A program made the translations under genes and the position numbers. A DNA stretch of 64,000 bases. It comes from Selaginella moellendorffii (Eukaryota; Streptophyta; Lycopodiopsida; Selaginellales; Selaginellaceae). The notes below the pieces were generated by a model that saw only the letters and a program-made list of their open reading frames with translations, was not told where the DNA came from and did not search any database. The stretch spans positions 141,039 to 205,038 of the forward strand of contig NW_003314378.1 in the NCBI RefSeq assembly GCF_000143415.4, given 5' to 3'. This document shows, piece by piece, positions 1 to 10,329 of the stretch; position 1 is the first letter of the stretch, and every line of letters starts with the position of its first letter.

Positions 1-329
1 TAGAAATCGTGAGCGGAAGAACCAATCTGGACACCACGAGTGAAGACATGACCCATCTTCTCGATCACGTACGTATAAAGATTTACAAAATGTTTGCTCT
101 TTAACTCGCGTCAATGATCAGTACCAAAGCGATAAGCTACTACAACTCCTGGACAAGAGAGGGATGCTTCGGCGTCATGGAGATGTTTCCCCGGATGCGA
201 GAGTTGCTAAGCAAAGACCGACAGAGCCGAGAGAGCCAATCGAGCAAAGACCCCAGCAGCAGTGCCAGTGGCAGCATGATCGGGACTGACTCGCCATGGC
301 AAGGATCTTCATTGGCAAACAACAGTATA
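1..329. other. Intergenic left edge, no gene seen
   Basis: No reading frame here shows a recognisable domain. The short frames are uninformative. The PPR-like similarity of the next feature starts only after about position 330. Confidence 0.5.
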
Positions 330-1500
330 CTTCCAAGGTAGAGCCTCGAGTTTTGAAGCCATAAAGATGCCAGGAATATGCCCAATCCCGGCATATTGAA
401 AGCCCACATCCCTCCTCCGTGGATGCCGCCACATTGGCAAGGTCTCGCTCATCCACGCCCACGTCTCCAGCAATGGCTGGATCCGCAAGACCTTCGTCGC
501 TGTCCAGATGTATGGCACCCTTGGCGGCGGTGGCACAGGAATCTCTTTTCCTGGAACATCACCCTGGGCCACGAGGGGCTGGAAGATGCCTGGGACCTCT
601 TTCGGAAGATGCCCAGCCGCGATACTGTGTCGTGGAATCTCATGTTTGCAGCATATGCCCGATCAGGGCATCTTGTTGTGGCCAGAAATCTCTTTGATTC
701 CATGCCCAGGAAGAGCCTCGTGTCCTGAACTCAATTGTGCAAGCCTGCAGTAGCCATGGATTCCTGGACGAGGCTAGGGTTTTGTTTGATCGCACCCCGG
801 GCAAGAACGTTGTCTCCTGATCCAAGCGTACGCCGAAAGAGGGAATTTGCGGGGGGCCAGAGATGTCTTTGACAGAATGCCGCTCACGGATCTCATCTCC
901 TGGACGATGATCGTCACGGGTCACGTCGCGTGGGGCAAGATCCAGGAGGGATCCAGGCGATGCCGGAGAGGAGCGCTGTGGCTTGGGACGCGATGATGCA
1001 GGCGGCTGTCAGGAAGGGGATGTGGATGCCGCAGCGTCGCTTTTCACGGCCATGCCGCCTGGGCGGGATTGTAGCTCCTGGACGTCGATGATCTCTGGCT
1101 ATGCCAGGAACGACTGAATCGGGGCGGCAATGGCGGTGTTTTGGCGAATGCCGACGTGGAGCCTGATTTCCTGGAACGCCATGGCCATTGCGCTGGCCGA
1201 GAGCGGCGATCTCTCCTCGGCCAAGAATCTCTTCGATCGCATCCCAGAGACCTGGAACGCGATGATCCAGGCCTACACCGCGAGCGGGGGTTTGATCGCC
1301 GCTGTAGAGGTCTTCGATCGAATGCCGCAGCCCGACGTGATCTCCTTCACTACGATTGTCGTGGCGATCGCGCAGGGCGGGGATCTGGATCGCACCAGGG
1401 CGCTGTTCGATGCCATGCCAGAGCGAAATCTTGTTTCCTGAAACGCGATGGTGGCCGGCTACGCCCAGAGTGGAGTTGGCGACCACGAAGTTGCCGTACA
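330..1500 (+). pseudogene. PLS-class PPR protein pseudogene
   Basis: Relic of a pentatricopeptide-repeat gene; intact members bind organellar RNA. PPR blocks are readable in different frames: a KVSLIHAHVSSNG helix block near 430-480, LFRKMPSRDTVSWN near 600, ARNLFDSMPRKSLVS near 690-725, and SAKNLFDRIP through LFDAMPERNLVS at 1220-1438. The frames are broken by several indels. Three stops hit the same conserved Trp codon of the VSWN motif, at 726, 818 and 1439 (two by loss of one G, one by G to A). There is also an in-frame TGA near 1115. No single frame covers the repeats, so it cannot encode a full protein. The 3' end is cut by a Ty3/gypsy fragment at about 1500. Confidence 0.85.
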
Positions 1501-2430
1501 TCAGTCTGGATGGAGTAACGATCTGTCCTCCATTGAGACTGTAGGAGCCAGCACTGTAGGAAGAGGAAGAGGTCTGTGATGGCACTTCAGCTCCGAAACG
1601 TGCATCACATCATGAAGCTTAGTTCCCAATGGCAGCTGCAACCTGTATGCCACCTGGTTGATTCTTTCTAAAACCCGGAAAGGTCCGAAGAATTGCAGGT
1701 GCAGGTGCAGCTTGGAGCGAGAGTGAGTACACTCTCCCACCGAAACCGTACATAAACCCAGTCCCCAACCTCAAAGGCTCGAAAAGTTCCGTGCTGGTCC
1801 GCAAAAAACTTCATGGAATCCTGGGCAGCATGGAGATGCTTGCAAACAAGAGTATGGAGTTCCTGTATGGCGTGAAGATGCTCTTGTAGACCAGAATCTT
1901 GAACGATCAGTGGAGAAAATAGACCAGGCACCTCTCGACCATATAATGCTGCATACGGGACATTCCAATAGCAGAATGATGACTCGTGTTGTAAGCGTAT
2001 TCAGCATGAGCCAACCAGCGGAGCCAAGATGAAGGCGTATGCACGTAGAAGAGCCTCTAGAGTGTGATTGGTTCTCTCTGTCTGGCCATCAGACTCTGGA
2101 TGATAAAGTTGACAAAAAGCTGAGAAAACTTTGGATCCCGATCAGAAACAATGTCCTGAGGAATCCCATGAAAACGAACAATCCCCTCCCAGAAAAATTC
2201 AACAACTATCTACTGCTCGCCAGTACTTTTCCCTTCTCAAATCACGACGTCAAAACAAGCACGGAGAAAATCGAACAGAAATCCGACTCACCACATCCGA
2301 CTCCAGCGTGACAGTTTCAGAGATAATTATCTCGCTGGGAATCTCAAGGACGAAATCTCCAGCTTTTAAATCGCACGCTGCAGCCCCTCCTCTACCATAT
2401 CCTTCAAAATCTGTTTTGTCACAAAGCTCT
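1501..2430 (-). mobile_element. Ty3/gypsy retrotransposon fragment (integrase end of pol)
   Basis: On the minus strand, conserved plant Ty3/gypsy integrase blocks follow in order. They are an IVSDRDPKF block near 2140, a YHPESDGQTERTN block with LEALLRAY near 2040-2095, an AEYAYNTSHHSAIGM block near 1970-2010, a KFFADQHGTFRAFEVGDWVY block near 1800, and the C-terminal FGPFRVLERINQVAYRLQLP and HVSELK blocks at 1590-1700. The frame changes several times, so it is dead. Reverse transcriptase and RNase H are missing upstream, and no LTR is recognisable at either end. It is a truncated insertion lying between the PPR pseudogene and the next gene fragment. Confidence 0.85.
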
Positions 2431-2469
2431 TAAGATCGTCATAGAAAAAAATACCAAGACTCACCAGCT

Positions 2470-2990
2470 ATGCCAATGTTGCTTTTGACTCCTCTATCCT
2501 TTGCCCATTCAGACAAAGATTTCTCTGCGTTCCTCTCGCACGGAGCGGCGAAGTTGCCTACATTGCTTTCATCAGTGCCAAATTCATCCAGCCTTTCCAA
2601 AACCATTTTCTCGAGCTCGGAATCCGTGCTGGAAACCAGCAAAGATCGAACGACGCCGGGGGCCGCCATTTCGGTTCGAGCACTGATCATGCCTCTTTCA
2701 TCGTCTTCCAGAAAATAACATTCTGTCTGAGAGCAATGAAGAAAAACAAAAGAAAACAGCAAATCTGCGATAGAGCAATGACGAACTCTTACCTCGTTGA
2801 GCTCTAGAATCCGTGCTCCCTCTAATACTTCCTCCAGCCACTGGCATTTCTCTTTGCTGGGCACAGCTTGAGGCCTCGATCCTCCAGAATCCTCTGCATT
2901 TCATCCAAACTTCATCCTCTATACACTCGTGCCCCCCATCAATCAGAGATTACCCCTTTCGCTCGCGGATCCGCTGCCCCTGGCAACTCC
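2470..2990 (-). pseudogene. Truncated gene fragment, possibly N-terminal part of a SET-type lysine methyltransferase
   Basis: Two exon-like blocks are visible on the minus strand. The first (about 2793-2900) reads WLEEVLEGARILELNE. It is followed by a plausible 79-nt intron (GTAAGAG to CTCAG) and a second block ending LSEWAKDRGVKSNIGIAG with a GTGAGT donor near 2470. The last motif resembles the segment just before the SET domain in Rubisco-methyltransferase-like proteins; that link is from memory and weak. The next exon is absent because the Ty3/gypsy fragment begins at 2430. The upstream part seems frameshifted. It could equally be a fragment of another gene. Confidence 0.35.
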
Positions 2991-3094
2991 AATCCTAACG
3001 AATATTCTCTTAAATTTTAAAAATTAAATAGCTGCCACGTATACCAATCTTTTGGTGCCGCGTAACGGTGAGCTAAACAGAAAATAGGGCAGGC

Positions 3095-4170
3095 TATGGT
3101 GAGCGAGGCCGCGATGGCGCTGGCGATGCCGCTCGGCTGCTGGTGAGTGATTCTTGCCAGATCGTCTGGGAGTACTGATCTTCGCCGAGCACCTCAAGAT
3201 GAGAGGGGGCAGATTTCTCAACTCTCTGCGGCAGCTAGCCAGGCAGCCAGTGAGCAACACGCCTTTGATTCGCAACGCATTCGAGCTGGGGCACTGCGTT
3301 TTCAAGCCGATCAAGCATGTATGTCACCGCTGTCCAAGGAGAAGCAGTACTTTTTGATCGGGCTCTCGTCGTCGATGAAGCAGCAGCACGCTGCTGCCAC
3401 GAAGAACTTGCTGACTTTCACACACATCAAGAACAGCAGCTCGGCCGCTGCTATGGTGCAAGAACCTCTGGAAGATATCCGGTGGAGGACAATGTGGTTC
3501 CTCCTGCACTGGAAACATCTTCTCCAGCAGAGCAAGTTTGTGATGCTGGGATTTTACTGGGGCGTGTGTTTCGGCAAGCCGAATGATGTTGGGTCGAAGA
3601 TTTGGAATTCCTTTTGGGTAAGTTCGTATGTTTTTTGAGTCCGATCATTGATGGTTCTAGCCATCGGAGAACCGGATAATTGAAGCTGAGGTGAGTATCG
3701 ACATAAACAAGCACAGGAACCCAGAGAATTTCTCCGACCAGTTTGCGAGGCTGGCCGTGATGGCTCTAAGATTTCCCACCGACTTGCTCTTTCGGGTGAT
3801 GCTGAACAACCATTTCTAAAGTTTCATATAAGTTTGACATCTAAAGCAGTAAGAGTTTTGGCTTTCTCATTTTTCTTCTTTACATTTCTCACGCTCGCTT
3901 TTGCTCTCTCGTTATTGCAGCAACGTTACATATGTTGAGCGGCAATGCTAGAAACCATCTCTGGTGTTCTCGGAATGGTTGGGGGGATGGTTAGTCTCTG
4001 AGGCGAGTAGAGCACAGTGGAGGGTGGATCAAGGCTTTTATGGAAGAAGCAGAAAACAAACAAATGCATGACATTCATGGAGCTGTCCAAACCATCGTGG
4101 CAGGAAGGGGCCCTAGTTTTTACTGCTTAAGGGATGTTTATGAAGCAATCAGGACTTAGATAATTTGGCG
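3095..4170 (+). pseudogene. AOX: Alternative oxidase (AOX) pseudogene
   Basis: Intact AOX is the di-iron ubiquinol oxidase of the mitochondrial inner membrane. Recognisable blocks, in different frames, are an arginine-rich presequence-like start (MRGGRFLNSLRQLARQ, about 3200), an ETSSPAEQVCDAGI/FYWGV block (3500-3570), SIDINKHRNPENFSDQF (after a short intron ending near 3660), LAVMALRFPTDLLFR (3755-3800), then after an intron LETISGVLGMVGGM (about 3950), a [20 protein letters not shown] block (4000-4060) and [19 protein letters not shown] followed by a stop (4072-4128). The E-E-x-x-H-type iron ligand region after that is absent or unreadable. Frames change, there are stops inside the catalytic domain, and the C-terminal third is lost. 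It decayed in place with introns, so it is not a retrocopy. Confidence 0.75.
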
Positions 4171-4199
4171 AGGAAAAAGAAAAGGAGCTAGAACAGTAG

Positions 4200-5930
4200 G
4201 AACACAGACCCAATATAAACCCCGAATTTTTGTTAATATTATAAGTACTTAGAGGTAAGAGAGTTATGTTAGATCAATCGGTAAGTGGTAATTCACCACC
4301 ACAATATGGAGGTGGTATATAAATTCCCAATAAAAAAATAATTAAAGTTAATGGTTATGGCTAATTAATATGGCTAAGGCCATACTTGAACTTTAGAACA
4401 ACCCAAGCAGAATGCATAACACATCAAGAAGGAGAAATGCCAAGGACACAACCACTGCCTACAAATACCATTAAGATTCACAAAGAGATAACCACCACAA
4501 TAGAGCACAGCAAAGAATAGTAACACCAAGAACTATTTCACCTGGATGCTAGGTTCTTGCCACTGCACCTTCAGCAATATGCATTGAAGAGCTTCATCAA
4601 GAGGCAAAGGCAATAGAAGGATCACTAGTAAAAGAAATGCTAAAGGCTCAAAGAGAAGTAGAGGAAGACACACCACCTCTAGTTGGGGAAAGTGTTCCAC
4701 CCAGTCTAGCCACTACATGAGGGGCAAAGATAAGCTGAGGGATACCCAAGATAAACTTCCATTGCCACTCCTTAGTAGTGCCAACAATGATGACCGCCAA
4801 AACCACACTAATCCTATTCCTCCTACCACCCATCTTTCTTCTTTTTCCCTCCAATTATTACAATTGCTATTTTTTTTATCTTTTCCTGTTCTAGGTTTAT
4901 GAAGAACAAGGCAAGCATCTCCATCCGAGTGCTCCACGGGCGGGAATACAGGTGGAAAAAGAGTGCCAATCAAAGCTGGTTCATACAGAAAGGTTTAGGA
5001 GGAATCATCGAGGTATTTGCCAACAAGGCAGTTACCATAGATGGGCTGTTCCTCACCAACATAATCATGGCGATAGATGAGTACAAGAAGGTGATTAGAG
5101 TTTATGGGAGGAACATCTGGCTTTCAACAGAGTTCTTCAACCAGGTATTTGATTATCCAGAATTCCAGGGACACATGAAGAAGCCCAGCCAAACCATCTG
5201 ACCAAGTGTGTATGGACATTTATTCAAAGAAACAACTACAGGTAGAAGAAAATAGAATATCCATCTCGCGAGAAGAAAGGACACCAAACGGGTGAAAAGC
5301 ATCCAAGTTAGGGATTTTCCAGATGCACATGTTGACAGGCTTTGACCCCTCATGGCTTTCATCGGATGCAAGAAGGAGTTGAATACGATCCCGGCAAATA
5401 TAATGTAGGCTTATGTGAGAGCAGAGAAAATGCAATCGGTGAACTAAGGTTGATTTTCTGGATTTCATTTTTCCGGGTGATTGCCACTCAAAAAAGTAGG
5501 ATCTTAAGTAGTCAGAAAGGATTCACCGATTTATACCCGTATCTAGTAAGGATAGTAAAATACCTCGGGTTAACATCAGAGGACGAGTGGAATTTCCGAC
5601 CCTTGTATGAACAGTTGGAGTACTTGCTGAAGAAGCAGATAGACGACTTCATCAACGGGGTAAAGAACAATACTAAAGGTTGGTACAAAATGCTACACTA
5701 CATTAGTGATCAAGATTTGGATAGTTCAGCGAAGGAAGAAGAAGAAGAGCCAAAGCCGAAGTAACAAAAAAATGGGGTTGACGTGGGCCATGAATCCCTG
5801 TCGATTCCATAAGTACCCAGAAGTAGGAAAGCCACGCCAAATCAACTGGTAGGTGGTAACCTACCACCACTTTACAAAGGTGGTATATAAATTACCTATC
5901 GAAGAGTAACCAAAGTTGGCGATTCTAATT
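4200..5930 (+). mobile_element. Small terminal-repeat element (TRIM/LTR-like), unclassified
   Basis: A block of about 150 bp (GGTAAGAGAGTTATG, then GGTAAGTGGTAA, CCACCACCA, GGTGGTATATAAATT and CTAATTAATA) occurs near 4236-4372 and again, diverged, near 5795-5930. These direct terminal repeats enclose about 1.4 kb. Inside are decayed frames at 4899-5201 and 5342-5764 encoding Lys/Glu-rich proteins of no family I recognise. The same protein is encoded in mirror image at 6600-6259. No reverse transcriptase, transposase or clear tRNA primer site is visible. A non-autonomous LTR-type element is my inference; the repeats and their order are seen directly. Confidence 0.5.
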
Positions 5931-6768
5931 GTATTAATTAGTCATAACCACCAATTTTGGTTTCTCCTTGATAAGCAATTCATACATTACCTTCGCACTG
6001 TGGTGGTGGGTTACCACTTACCAATTAATCTAGCATAACTCTCTTACCTTTAAGTAATTGTGGGATCGACAGGGATTCAATACTTACATTAACTTTGTCT
6101 TTTTGTTACTCCAACTTTGGCTCCTCTCTTTTTTCTCTACCGAATTATTTAAGTCCTGATTACTGGTGTAGTGTAGCATTTTGTATAAACCTTTGGTATT
6201 GTTCTTCACCCCGTTGATAAAGTCGTCTATTTGCTTCTTTAGCAAATACTCCAATTGTTCATATAAAAGTCAAAAATTCCACTCGTCCTTTGATGTTAGC
6301 CCAAGGTACCTTGCTATCCTCGCTAGATATAGGTATAAACCAATGAATCCTTTTTGACCGCTCAAGATTCTGCTTTTTTGAGTGGCAACCACAAAAAAAA
6401 ATAAAATCCAAAAGATCACCCCCTAATTCAGTAATTGCATTTTCTTTGCTCTCACATAAACCCACATTATATTTACCGAGATCGTATTCAGCTCCTTCTT
6501 GTATCCAATAAGAGCTATAAGGTAGAAACCTATCATCATGTGCATCTGAAAAATTCCTGAGTTGAATGCCTTTTACCTTTTTGGTGTCCTTCCTTCTCAT
6601 GAGATGGATCTTCCATTTTCTTCTACCTGCAATTATTTTTTTGAATAAATGTCCATACGCACTTGGTTAGATGGTTTGGTTAACCTTCTTCATGTGTCCC
6701 TAGAATTCTGGATAATCAAATACCTGGTTGAAGAACTCCGTTGAAAGCCAAATGTTCCTCCCATCCGT
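5105..6768. repeat. Giant inverted repeat (palindrome), about 830 bp per arm with almost no spacer
   Basis: The left arm (about 5105-5930) and the reverse complement of the right arm (about 5930-6768) match along their whole length. Examples are TCCAGAATTCCAGGGACACATGAAG (5158-) against the complement of 6690-6720, the peptide GKYNVGLCES in both arms (plus at 5395, minus at 6480), and the terminal repeat in both. The arms meet at about 5930 around AATTGTATTAATTA. The right arm stops at about 6768, exactly where IF-2 similarity begins. The arms differ by scattered substitutions and small indels, so this is an old structure and not a recent cloning artefact. Confidence 0.8.
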
Positions 6769-9700
6769 TGAAACCAATCACAATTGCTCCACTAAGAATT
6801 GCCAAATCCATGTCACTAGCTGCTTGTGCCTTGCATCAAAAACCAAAGCTGGACAGTGTCCTGTGGCAAAACTTGGAGCACCTCCCTGATGGCCGCCACA
6901 TTTCCCTGAGATCAAACAACACAAGTGTATAAAACGAGTGAAAGAGCAAAGGAAAACAATGCCAGTACCTGAATGTCAATATTGAGAACAATGTTTAGCT
7001 GGTGTGACTCAACACTAGAGTCCTTTCAAGACGCTACAGCACTCGCAAGGTTCGCAAGCGTCACCTTTCCTTCACTAGCTTGAGAGGCTAGACAAGAATC
7101 ACGCATGCGTTCTGCATATTTGGCAGCAGCGTCTCTAGCATCATCAATCGTGTCACAGATTTCAAATTTGTATCCAGCAACTGGTACACTACTCAGTCCA
7201 ATCACCTGAGATAATCGCAGTCAGATGTCGATGCTAAAAGAACTTGAGCAAGAATCGAAGAAAACCTGCACTGCGGTTGATGGACCAGCCTCATTGACCG
7301 ACTTCCCTTTTCGTCAAACAATGCTCGCACCTGAAAACGTAAAAATAAGAACGTTGCTTCGGTAGCTATGCTTGATTAGAAGCTTACCTTTCCATAGCCT
7401 TCACCACAGAGAACCACGTCTCCTTTGCTTAGTGTACCATTTTGCACGAGTAACGTAGCAACTGGTCCCCTTGCTTGCTTCAATGATTGTGCCACTGGCC
7501 TCACGGTGAGGATTGGATCTCAAGTCTTGCAACTAGCGGGAAAGCAAGCAAACATGAGCTCCAAGCTACAAGTTTTAATGCACAGTACCTCGGCAACAAG
7601 CATGACCGTCTCCAGTGACGAATCAATGTTCTCTCCTGTAAGAGCACTAACCGAAACCATCTGCTCTTCTCCACCCCACTCTGGTGGAACTACACCCGCT
7701 TTTGCAAGCTCTTCCTTGACACGATCAACGTTTGCTCCCGGCTTGTCAATCTACAACGAAAGGAAGAGTTTAGTCACAAGAACGAATGATCTCATATACA
7801 AACAATACCTTGTTGATAGCTACGACAATTGGAACCCTGGCAGCTTTGGCGTGAGCTATTGCTTCCAAAGTCTGTGGACGGGTTCCATCATCTGCTGCTA
7901 TCACGATAATTGCAATGTCTGTGATTCGTGCACCACGAGGTCGCATAGCACTGAAAGCGAGAACAAGAAAGCCTTTAGCATTTCCAAAGAAGACATGTAC
8001 CTGATGCCCCGGTGTGTCAAGGAAAACACACGTTTGCTCCTCCCCATCGACTGTCACAGGCACTTGATATGCACCAATTGCTTGTGTGATTCCTCCAGCT
8101 TCTCCGGCAGCCACCTGAATCATGAATGCAGAGAACTTCCTACATGAGAAACAAAAAAGAAAAGAAAAGAAAAGAAAGAAAAAAGAAATAGTCTGTAGCA
8201 CAAAACAACATCAAAGTGTCAAAAACAAAAAAGAAAGATCGAAATCAAAGTTCTCGTAATTACCTTTCCATGATCAACATGTCCCATGACTGTTACCACT
8301 GGTGGACGTCTCTCCAGTGACTCCAACTCTTCTTCGTCGAGGAACTCCTCCTCCTTCTTGGCCATGTCCTCGACTTTGACAGAGCCGGCTTCGATAACTT
8401 CCACTTTGTATTCATTGCGCACAATTTTCACAGATTCTTCATCCAGCATCTGGTTGGTCGTCACTGCTATTCCCTTCGTGAACAAGACCTTGACAACGGC
8501 CGCGCCAGCTTACTCGCCAAGTCTCCACGGTCATTCCCTGCTTCCCCACCTCCAAAATCTCCACTTTCACCGGAGCCGAGGCCTTTGCAGCCTCTGCTCG
8601 CTCGGCTTTCCTTCTAGCCTTCGAGTGCTTCCTGCCGGACTCACACCTGAAATGCTGATACCAATCTCTTCCGCGTCGTCCATGGGATTCTCGTCACGAG
8701 CAACGGTTCTGCGCTTAGCTCCATCCATCACTTCCGATCTTTTCCGCTTGTCATCCCTGGCCTTGTTCGCTAAACCCGGCTTCGATGATGGCGGACCTCC
8801 AGCTCCAGTGTCTTTGACTTTGAGACCTGTCTGCTTCTTCGTTGCCTCGTCACTCTTTGTCGAAGAAGAGCCACCCGAAGGAGGAGGGGGAGGTGTAGCG
8901 CTCGGTTCCACCACCTTCCTGAAAGTATCCACTCATCTCGGTCCCTTGGGCGCCACCGGCGGTGCCGCTGGCTTTGGAGCAATCATCGGCTTCGCTGACA
9001 TGAGAGCCTCTTTTCTCACAACGGGCGGAGGTCGCATCAAAGGTGGCGAGCTGAGAATCGGAGTTCTTGGTGGTGCTGAAAGTCCAGGAGCTCTAGCGAT
9101 GACGGAGAAACTCCTGGAGATGGAGCCGGAGCCGGAGCTTGTGACGACGGAGAAACTCCTGGAGATGGAGCCGGAGCGGGAGTTTGTGGCGACGAAGAAA
9201 CTCCTGGAGATGGAGCAGGAGCTGGAGTTTGGGACGACGAAACCCTTGGAAATGGAGCCGCAGGAGGAGCTTGCTTCGACGCTGATACATCTGTCTGTGG
9301 AGGAGCCTTTGGTAAGTCTTGGCTTACCTTCACAGCGGTCGAGCTCTCCGGGGGCTTTGGAAAATTCGTTTGTGGGGGAGTCTTTGGAGCAACGGGCTTG
9401 CTCTTCACAGCGCTGCTGTTAGCACCATTTACCGGCGTGAAGGATTGCTGCCTTCCCATCACCGGCCTAGAACTTGGCGAATTCGTGGGAGGAGAATTCG
9501 CCAGCCTCTCCGCGCTCTGTAACACTTTGTCCAAGTTTTGCATAGCTCCACCGCCCTGGCCCTGCTGCGATGGCGCGGAAGAAGAAGCATTCTCCCTGGG
9601 CCGATAAACTTGCGCAAAGCTACCACCACTTCCACTTCCTGGCCTTCTCATCTGGTTGCATTCGCAGGAGGAGGAGGCATCATCACTGGCTTGGGCCGCG

Positions 9701-10018
9701 AGAGTGGGATCATCGGCGTTGGCGATGGCTTGAGCAGCGGCATACTCTCACCATCGCTCGCAGCTCCCGCGCTGGGCTTGGCCGATTTGCCACCGCCATC
9801 GTCGTCGGCGGCACTGGCGCCATCGGCATCCAACACCCGGACGCGCTCCTCGGCAAATGCCACGCCTCCTGGAGCCGCCGCCTTGCCGGAGCCGCGATCT
9901 GAGCTGCGCGCCGGGGCTGGAGAGCCCGAAAATCGCCGGATGCAGCCGCGCAGTCGGCATCGCCCCTGGGCCGGCAGACGACGAGCTGCCCTCCCAGGGC
10001 ACCCAATGCGGCGCTCAT
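6769..10018 (-). pseudogene. Plastid translation initiation factor IF-2 pseudogene (FUG1-like)
   Basis: Intact IF-2 is a GTPase that brings initiator tRNA to the plastid 30S subunit. Reading the minus strand: a transit-like start at 10018, a long Pro/Ala-rich linker (9650-8640), an EILEVGKQGMTVE block (8560), FTKGIAVTTNQMLDEESVK (8480), PPVVTVMGHVDHGK (8300-8265), [51 protein letters not shown] (to 7810), then [57 protein letters not shown] and IREVLQVLPQDTVQ (6890). Lesions: frameshift near 9090, stop near 8934, frameshift near 8640, two indels near 8520, loss of the TTLLD block after the P-loop, and stops near 6840. The C-terminal fourth is cut off at 6768 by the palindrome. Short introns remain, so it is not a retrocopy. 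Confidence 0.88.
9095..9270. repeat. Tandem repeat of about 45-48 bp in the IF-2 linker
   Basis: About three and a half copies of a unit containing GAGAAACTCCTGGAGATGGAG lie in a row. On the minus strand they encode repeated Pro/Ala/Ser runs of the APAPSPGVS type in the disordered linker of the dead IF-2 gene. Replication slippage in a coding linker is the likely origin. Confidence 0.75.
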
Positions 10019-10329
10019 TCTTTCATCATAGCTGGAGGAGAGCCTCGCACCTTTGCCGCATAGGGTCGCCCCGGAGCATCCGGAAGAACCCTAAAACCCG
10101 GAGAGAGGATGTCTGTCGCCCCGACGCCATAGCGCAATGTGGATATGCTCCACGGCATACGTGGCACTAATGGCAGGCTCGGAGGCCTTTGCAAGGCCAT
10201 CGCCCGTGCGGGACCTTGGGGTTTCCGGCGGTTGGCCGGCCCCACCTCTGTTTCCCCGCTCGGATGGTCACAATAAAATATGCATTTGGTCAACGGTCAT
10301 TATAAAATATTCGCTAGATTCGACTAGGG
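10019..10329. other. Spacer between divergent IF-2 and PPR pseudogenes
   Basis: This is the former promoter region of the IF-2 gene. An AT-rich patch with CATTATAAAATATTC lies near 10300. No gene is seen. Confidence 0.4.

Noticed and set aside
7425-8147. Plus-strand frame of 240 codons
   Set aside because: Antisense of the IF-2 G domain, which is unmistakable on the minus strand.
8286-9422. Plus-strand frame of 378 codons over the IF-2 pseudogene
   Set aside because: Shadow of the minus-strand Pro/Ala-rich linker and its tandem repeat; the minus strand shows IF-2 motifs.
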